DNA of 64,000 bases. Origin: Roseovarius sp. Lineage in GTDB: Bacteria; Pseudomonadota; Alphaproteobacteria; Rhodobacterales; Rhodobacteraceae. Each line of letters begins with the position of its first letter. The first letter of the stretch is position 1. The notes beneath the pieces are model-generated. The model did not search any database. It worked only from the letters and a program-made list of their open reading frames with translations, and was not told where the DNA came from. This document shows positions 58,531-64,000 of this stretch, one piece after another. The position numbers and the translations under genes were made by a program. The stretch lies in contig JAOSKR010000005.1 in the NCBI GenBank assembly GCA_027493545.1, forward strand, positions 28,815-92,814, in the 5' to 3' direction.

Positions 58531-58881
58531 CTTTTGTTTCAGAAGGGCGTTGGCAGGGCCATCCGCCCTTCGGAGACTGGGCGCTTGACGCAAATTGGGT
58601 CTCCGAATGGCCCGTCTCTCTTCGAGCGCCCCTCGACGGCCACAGGACGGCGCAAAACATCCTCGCATTTCCAATGGGTTGCCGGGTTCATGGGGGTCGC
58701 CCCGTTCGCGAGTTAATCCCGGTAACGGAGACTGACACGAAGGCGCAGGGCGGTCGAAGGACGGCTCCGTGGCGGCCGATCAACCGGGCCGGAGCGCTGG
58801 TGCATGGACCGGCGACAGGCAGCAAGATCCCCGCCGGAAGTCTCTGATGACAAACAGACTTCGCGCCCATAGCCTGGCGCA
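58531..58881. other. Gap without a supportable gene
   Basis: No frame of plausible composition on either strand. The segment separates the terminator from the DUF3883-type gene and probably contains that gene's promoter, but no clear -35/-10 pair is seen. Confidence 0.5.
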
Positions 58882-59721
58882 ATGTCGAACGGGCCCTGGA
58901 CGGATGAAGAGAATGACCTGATCGTCGCGGATTACTTCGCGATGCTGGCCGATGACATCTCCGGGCGCCGCTCAGCAAGGCTGAACACCGCCGCGCACTC
59001 CTCCCGCTACTGAACGACCGGTCCGAGGGGGCCGTCGAGTTCAAGCATCAGAACATCAGCGCGGTGCTGAAGGGGCTCGGCGAGGACTGGATCTGACTGG
59101 CCAAGCGCCCGCGTTCAACTTCCAGATGACCTTGGTGGATGCCGTGGCGCGGTGGCTGGCGCTGAACCCGGCCTGGCTCGGGCGCCAACCGGGCCTGCAA
59201 ACCACCGCTGGCCTACGCGAGGCGGCGCAGATCTGGATCGGACCGCCGCCGACGCTGTCGAACCAGCCGCCGCCGCAAGAACTGGAGCAGATGCTGCACA
59301 TCGCCCGTAAGTTCGACGTGGCGGGCCGGGACGAAGCGTAACCGGGCCCTCGGCCGCGCGGGCGAGGAGCGCGTGCTGGCGCATGAGCGCGCGGCCTTGC
59401 GGACTGCGGGACGGGACGATCTGGCGCGCAAGGTGCGCTGGGTGTCGGAGGAGGATGGCGACGGCGCGGGCTACGACATTGCGAGCTTCGGGCCGGACGG
59501 CCGGGCACGGCTGATCGAGGTCAAGACGACGAACGGCTGGGAGCGCACGCCCTTCCACATCACCCGCAACGAACTCGCGGTAGCCGAGGAGCGTCGGTCG
59601 GAATGGCGTCTGTTCCGCCTGTGGCATTTCTCACGCGAGCCAAAGGCGTTCGAACTGCATCCGCCGCTGGACGCGCATGTCTCGCTGACGGCGACGACGT
59701 TTCAGGCAAAGCTTTCACTGA
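58882..59721 (+). CDS. DUF3883-type protein, possible nuclease-fold (frameshifted)
   Basis: MSNGPWTDEENDLIVADYFA, FKHQNISAVLKGLGEDWI and FNFQMTLVDAVARWLALNPA make up a helical N-terminus. After breaks near 58972, 59095 and 59340 the C-terminal domain reads VRWVSEEDGDGAGYDIASFG, RARLIEVKTTNGWERTPFHI and ITRNELAVAEERRSEWRLFR. GYD...E-V-K is the DUF3883 pattern, related to PD-(D/E)XK nucleases and common in defence islands. About 280 residues. The stop is uncertain: the frame reads into the neighbouring IS66 region. Confidence 0.7.
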
Positions 59722-59880
59722 GGCTCAGTCGAACACCCGCTCCGGCTGTTCGTGCCACGGCAGGGCCACGACGTCGGTCAGTTTCAACAGGGTCACGGCG
59801 GGCACCTCGCGCTTGTAGACGAGGCGCTTGAGGACACCTGGCGCGAGATAGGCGAGCCGCAGCTGTCGGCTGAAGCGAGG

Positions 59881-60107
59881 TCAATGCGCGTGTTGACGGT
59901 CCATTTCGATGAGCTCGCGCAGGTTTCGATGCCGAATGGAGTAAATGCAATGACGCTGTCGTCGGCGGGGCCGTAGACCCAGATCACGCCATCTTCGGCT
60001 TCCTTATCGATGGCGAGATCGAAGATCCGATCGACGGTTTCTCCGAGCTCGGCTGCAACGCGGTCGATGGTCTTGACGGAATGCACCTTGTTAAGCTGCA
60101 TGATCAC
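59881..60107 (-). CDS. Small IS66 passenger protein, ~74 aa (one frameshift)
   Basis: The GTG at 60107 overlaps the tnpC stop (GTGA), with ATG two codons later: VIMQLNKVHSVKTIDRVAAE, LGETVDRIFDLAIDKEAEDG and VIWVYGPADDSVIAFTPFGI. A missing base near 59918 hides the end ETLRELIEMDRQHAH. It is acidic and soluble. Not one of the standard IS66 proteins. Translational overlap suggests it is carried by the element. Confidence 0.65.
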
Positions 60108-61734
60108 GCCGCCTCGGCGATGGGCCGGGCTTTCCAGTTCCAGGGCAGAAGTTCGTGCACCCGCGAGACGGGCATGTCGGGCAGCTGGGCGAGGACATCG
60201 GCCAGCCAAGCCTGCGGGTCGATGTCGTTCATTTTGGCCGTGACGATGAGGGTATACATGGCGGCGGCCCGTACACCGCCGCGCTCGGAGCCGGCGAAGA
60301 GCCACGACTTTCTGCCCAGAGCCACACCGCGCAGCGCGCGTTCAGCCGCATTGTTCGTCAAGCAGATGCGTCCGTCATCCAGGAAGGCCGTGAAGGCCTG
60401 CCAACGGCCGTCCTTCTCGAACATGTAGTTGATCGCCTTGGCCACATTGTTGTGCCCGACAGTCTCGCGCGCTCTGCCAGAAGCCAGTCATGGAGGCTGT
60501 TCACCAGGGGACGGGATAGTTCCCGGCGGGCGGCAAGCCGGGCATCGGCATCCAGCCCGTTGATCTCGCGCTCGATGTCGAAGATGGCGTCGATCCGTTT
60601 CACCGCTTCCAGCGCGACCGGCGAGATCTGATGGGCGGGTTTGCCCTTGCGCACGTTCCCGGCAATATCCGCCAGCTCGAAGAACTTCCGGCGGGCATGT
60701 GCCCAGCACAAGGCACTGGTCACCGGGCCCGCATCGCGGTCGGCGCGGTAAAGATCGTTGTATCCGCCATAGGCGTCGGCTTGCAGGACCCCCTGCCATC
60801 CGGCCAGATGCTGATTGGGATTGGTTGCCGCGCGATCACGGGAGAAGCGGAAGAACGCCGCCGGTGGCGCGCCACCATTCCAGGGCCGGTCATCGCGCAC
60901 ATAGGTCCAGAGCCGGGCCTTCTTCGCACCGCCGCGCGCCAAAAGCGGCACGGTCGTGTCATCGCCATGCAGGCGGTGCGCGGCGAGCACGTGGGCCTCG
61001 ATCAGGGCATGGATCGGCTGCAGCGCGACAGCGGCATGCCCGACCAGGTCTGCCGGGGTGGACAGGCTCAACTCGACGCCTTCACGGGCGAACCGCTCGG
61101 CCTGCCGATTGAGCGGCTGGTGCTGGCCATACTTCTCAAAGACCAGCATGGCGATCAGGCTGGGTCCAGCCCATCCGCGTGGGATCGCATGGAACGGGGC
61201 TGGCGGCTGGCTGATCTTCTCGCAGGCCCGGCAAGTGAACTTCTCGCGCACAGTCTGGATCACCTTCCACTGACGCGGGATCACCTCCAGCGTCTCGGTG
61301 ACATCTTCGCCCATTTTCACGATCCGATCCGAGCCACAGCAGGTGCAGGCGGCGGGTGCCTCGATAACAACCCGCTCGCGCGGCAGGTGATCGGGGAACG
61401 GCTTGCGCACCGGGTGGCGGCGCATAAAGGCGCGCACCGTGCTGGCCTTCTCGGTCGCCTGTTCTGCGGCTAAGGCATCCTCGGTGGCCGCCGCTTCCAG
61501 CTCTTCAAGCTGCAGTTCCAGTTGATCGATCAGCCGGGCGCGCCGTTCTGACGAGATACCGTATTTGTCACGGCGCAGTTTGGCGATCTCGAGCTTGAGC
61601 TCCTGGATCATCGCCTCGGAGCAGGAGACAACCACGCGGGCCTGTGCCAACTCGCTTTCCGCAACATCTGCACGGGCTTCGGCGGCGGCCAGGGCAGCAC
61701 GTAGTTTGGCGAGTTCGGAGGCGGCATTCGACAT
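60104..61734 (-). CDS. IS66 transposase TnpC (one frameshift)
   Basis: MSNAASELAKLRAALAAAEA starts a coiled-coil leucine-rich N-terminus, then a zinc-finger region (ACTCCGSDRIVKMGEDVTET, FTCRACEKISQPP) and the DDE core (HGDDTTVPLLARGGAKKARL, LQADAYGGYNDLY, SALCWAHARRKFFELADIAG). A break near 60455 leads to KAINYMFEKDGRWQAFTAFL and ICLTNNAAERALRGVALGRK, which holds the catalytic Glu. Joined about 543 residues, normal for IS66. Confidence 0.9.
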
Positions 61735-61794
61735 GGCCGATATTTACCAGCCGCGGCCACAGAACACCAACAAAAACAGGCCACTCAGCGCAAT

Positions 61795-62145
61795 TTATCC
61801 AGCCTTTGCAGGGCGTTGCGTCCAACGTGGATTGCGCCAGTCGATGCCCTCCAGAAGATAGCCCAACTGCGCCGCCGAGATCTGCACCGCTTCGCCAGAC
61901 CGGCTGACCGGCCAGATGAACTTGCCCGCTTCCAAGCGCTTCAGATAAAGCGACATACCCACGCCATCATGCCAAAGGATTTTCACCAGATCGCCCTTAC
62001 GACCTCGAAAGCAAAATATCTCACCCGCATGGGGATCGCGGCCCAGCCCTTCTTGCACCTGTAGCGCCAGCGTGTTCATGCCCCGCCGCATATCGGTGAT
62101 GCCGCCCGCAATCCAAACCTTCACGCCCGCCGGAAACGCGATCAT
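61795..62145 (-). CDS. IS66 protein TnpB
   Basis: An intact 116-residue protein: MIAFPAGVKVWIAGGITDMR, GMNTLALQVQEGLGRDPHAG, FCFRGRKGDLVKILWHDGVG and MSLYLKRLEAGKFIWP, the IS66 Orf2 (TnpB) family. Required for transposition of IS66 elements; molecular role not clear. The ATG overlaps the tnpA stop. Confidence 0.93.
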   Translation of the reverse strand: MIAFPAGVKVWIAGGITDMRRGMNTLALQVQEGLGRDPHAGEIFCFRGRKGDLVKILWHDGVGMSLYLKRLEAGKFIWPVSRSGEAVQISAAQLGYLLEGIDWRNPRWTQRPAKAG

Positions 62146-62549
62146 TGCCCGTCCACCACTGCCAGAAGCCGCGCAAGCGCGCCGGGCTCCACGCCCACCG
62201 GCACGATCAGTCGGCGGCCATTCGGCAGGGCTATCTCAACCTGACAGTCCGGAGGTGGACAGGGATCAGCCAGATTTGCTTGCGACGCGGGAGCTCCCTT
62301 TGTCACGGTCACCGGCGCGAACGACACCGGGCGGGAAGACCCAAGCTCACCGTTTCGATACTGCCGCCGCCAAGTGGTCAGGAGCGATCGGCAAATGCCG
62401 TGCCGTCGCGCTGTCGCTGCCCCTTGCCGGTGGCCGATAAAGCTCTCCTCCACAATGCGCAGTTTATCATCATCTGACCAATACCGGCGGCGATCACCAT
62501 CGGCAGCGGAAAGAACTTCGATTTGAGGGCGGTTGATAAAGTCGGACAT
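62142..62549 (-). CDS. IS66 protein TnpA
   Basis: An intact 135-residue protein, MSDFINRPQIEVLSAADGDR, with a helix-turn-helix region RRYWSDDDKLRIVEESFIGH and GICRSLLTTWRRQYRNGELG typical of IS66 Orf1 / IS3-type OrfA. The C-terminal part VEIALPNGRRLIVPVGVEPG is IS66-specific. It begins 14 bases inside the element end. Confidence 0.92.
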   Translation of the reverse strand: MSDFINRPQIEVLSAADGDRRRYWSDDDKLRIVEESFIGHRQGAATARRHGICRSLLTTWRRQYRNGELGSSRPVSFAPVTVTKGAPASQANLADPCPPPDCQVEIALPNGRRLIVPVGVEPGALARLLAVVDGQ

Positions 62550-63931
62550 AAGGTCGGACTTACCATCAGATGCATCCCAAGATCAGACGGCCGCCCGCCT
62601 CTTCGGTGAACTGGCGAGCAGAAGGGCGAGCTATGCGGGATTTTGGGTGACGCCGGGTTGATCAAGCGGCGCGGTTTTTCGGCAGCACTCGCGGCGACAC
62701 CGTCGGTGAATGTGACACCCTCGATGACCAAAGGCAACTGGTTCGCGCTCTTCAGACGGCGCCATGTTTTCGCGGCGCCCTGAACGAGCTTGAAGACCAT
62801 GAGCTTCGCCGTCTTCTGCGACAGCGCGCCCTTGGTTCGGACGGTCCGGTGCCGAACGGTGGCGAAGACGCTCTCGATCGGATTGCCGGTGCGCAGGTGA
62901 TCCCAGTGATCCGCCGGGAAGTCGTAAAAGGTGAGCAGCGCTTCCTTGTCCTTCGTCAGGCACGTGACCGCCTTCTCGTATTTGGCCCCATATTTCTCGG
63001 TGAAAATGTCCATGGCGGTTTGCGCCGCGGCGCGGGTCTCCGCCTGCCAGATCTCGCGCAGATCCGCCTTCACCGTCGGCTGCATCGACTTCGGGAACTT
63101 GTTCAGGACGTTGGCGATCTTATGAACCCAACACCGTTGATGGCGTGTGCCTGGAAACACCTCGTCGAGGGCTTTCCAGAACCCCATCGCCCCATCCCCG
63201 ACGGCGATTTCCGGCGGAACCGCGAGGCCCCGGGCCTTGATGTCGACCAACAACTCACGCCAGCTCTGCGCGCTCTCGCGCACGCCGACCTGGAAGCCGA
63301 CGAGTTCCTTCTTTCCTTCGGGCGTTGCCCCGAGAATGACCAGCATGCACTCGGCCTGCGGCTCCATCCGGGCCTGGAGATAGACGCCGTCCGCCCAGAT
63401 GTAGACATACCGCCGGGCCGACAGATCGCGGCGTTGCCAGCGGTCATATTCCTGCTTCCACTCCCCGGTCAGGCGCGAGATCACACTCGGCGACAGGTTC
63501 GGCGCATCCTTCCCCAGGATCGCGGCCAGCGCCTCCTGGAAATCCCCCGTCGAGATGCCGCGCAAATAGAGCACGGGCAGCAGGGCATCGAGGCTGCGCG
63601 AGCGCCGCGCCCATTTCGGCAGGATCGCAGAGGTGAAGCGGACCCTCTTCTCGGCCGGGACATCGGTGGCGCGGTCGCGCACCTTCGGGCGCTGCACGTC
63701 GAGCGCGCCGATCCCGGTCTGGATGCTGCGCTCCGGCCCGTAACCGTGTCGCACAATCCGCTGGCGGCCGTCCGGCAGGGTCTCTTCGGCATGCTGCGCG
63801 ACGAAGGCGTCGGCCTCTGCCCTAAGCGCCGCCGCCAGCATCCGTCGCGCCCCGTCGCGCGCGATCTCGGTCAGCGGGTCATCCACAGATTCCGGCTGAC
63901 GCAGGGCGATGATGTCTGTATCGTTCTTCAT
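62378..63931 (-). CDS. IS256-family transposase, 3' end disrupted by IS66
   Basis: MKNDTDIIALRQPESVDDPL is the start. DDE-type features: ARRYVYIWADGVYLQARMEP (first Asp), ELLVDIKARGLAVPPEIAVG with DGAMGFW (second Asp), HQRCWVHKIANVLNKFPKSM, and HLRTGNPIESVFATVRHRTV (Glu). About 456 residues up to 62564 are IS256-derived; the frame then runs into IS66 DNA and stops at 62378 inside the tnpA region. The native C-terminal end is therefore lost or replaced, and activity is doubtful. Confidence 0.88.
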   Translation of the reverse strand: MKNDTDIIALRQPESVDDPLTEIARDGARRMLAAALRAEADAFVAQHAEETLPDGRQRIVRHGYGPERSIQTGIGALDVQRPKVRDRATDVPAEKRVRFTSAILPKWARRSRSLDALLPVLYLRGISTGDFQEALAAILGKDAPNLSPSVISRLTGEWKQEYDRWQRRDLSARRYVYIWADGVYLQARMEPQAECMLVILGATPEGKKELVGFQVGVRESAQSWRELLVDIKARGLAVPPEIAVGDGAMGFWKALDEVFPGTRHQRCWVHKIANVLNKFPKSMQPTVKADLREIWQAETRAAAQTAMDIFTEKYGAKYEKAVTCLTKDKEALLTFYDFPADHWDHLRTGNPIESVFATVRHRTVRTKGALSQKTAKLMVFKLVQGAAKTWRRLKSANQLPLVIEGVTFTDGVAASAAEKPRRLINPASPKIPHSSPFCSPVHRRGGRPSDLGMHLMVSPTLCPTLSTALKSKFFPLPMVIAAGIGQMMINCALWRRALSATGKGQRQRDGTAFADRS

Positions 63932-64000
63932 GGCGTATCGTTCCTTTTGGAAGTTCTGGCAGGCTTCAGCACCCGCCACGATACGCCGCCTTCTCAAACA
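62564..64000 (-). mobile_element. IS256-family element, interrupted and cut by window edge
   Basis: Defined by the transposase above. The left part abuts the IS66 end at 62563; the right part (promoter side and inverted repeat) is in or beyond the last 69 bases. CATCAGAT follows the IS66 end and would be the expected target duplication, but no second copy was found on the other side. Confidence 0.7.

Larger units (their letters stand above)
59881..62563 (-). mobile_element. IS66-family insertion sequence
   Basis: Contains tnpA, tnpB and tnpC in IS66 order, plus a small gene after tnpC. The right end is placed at 62563, where the minus strand reads GTAAGTCCGACC, the usual IS66-type terminus. 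The left end lies somewhere between 59722 and 59881 and was not recognised. It has inserted into the 3' part of an IS256 transposase gene. Confidence 0.75.

Noticed and set aside
59313..59327. GTAAGTTCGACGTGG as the left terminus of IS66
   Set aside because: It resembles the right terminus but falls inside the DUF3883-type coding sequence (ARKFDVAGRDE), which reads through it.

Overview
The window is high-GC DNA from an alphaproteobacterium, most likely a Rhodobacterales (Roseobacter/Rhodobacter-type) chromosome. Evidence is the gene order rnd-purN-purM, an iscR-desulfurase-sufBCD-sufS operon with two Yip1-like membrane proteins, a cysteine-poor IscR, a Mg-type HemB, a long dCTP deaminase, a Usg protein and the yceD-rpmF-plsX-fabH-ihfA-merR series. 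No tool was run; all calls are by reading.

Layout. Positions 1-43.2 kb are a conserved core: rnd (cut by the window edge), purN, purM, two tRNAs, a small lipoprotein, the Fe-S assembly operon on the minus strand (10.6-3.4 kb), mfd, hemB, gyrA, a polysaccharide-export protein, an ABC-F ATPase, olsB, bamE, the fatty-acid/ribosome group, tRNA-Pro, dcd, scpAB-nagZ, a SPOR protein, argS, dgt, an A-type Fe-S carrier, an EamA permease, two proteins of unknown function (one built on six FTSSM motifs spaced exactly 21 residues apart) and xthA.

From about 43.2 kb to the end is an accessory island. It opens with a HEPN-like gene cut off by an IS21 element, followed by an IS5-type remnant. Next comes a compact defence locus read leftwards: Type III-like restriction subunit (res), NYN-domain nuclease, DNA methyltransferase (mod), a small basic protein, and an SF1 helicase whose N-terminus looks RelE-like. 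From nyn onward the genes overlap or nearly touch, and a promoter with a perfect 14-bp palindrome in its spacer precedes nyn. Then two decayed same-orientation IS6-like copies bracket a DksA/TraR-type zinc-finger gene and an exported NodB-like/glutaredoxin-like fusion. The end holds a DUF3883-type gene, an IS66 element with a small passenger gene, and an IS256 transposase that IS66 has interrupted.

Quality warning. Many genes, including ones normally essential (sufS, sufD, plsX, scpB) and even the anticodon arm of tRNA-Pro, carry single-base indels, very often in homopolymer runs. This looks like uncorrected long-read error rather than decay. I therefore annotate such genes as one CDS spanning both frames and name the approximate break.
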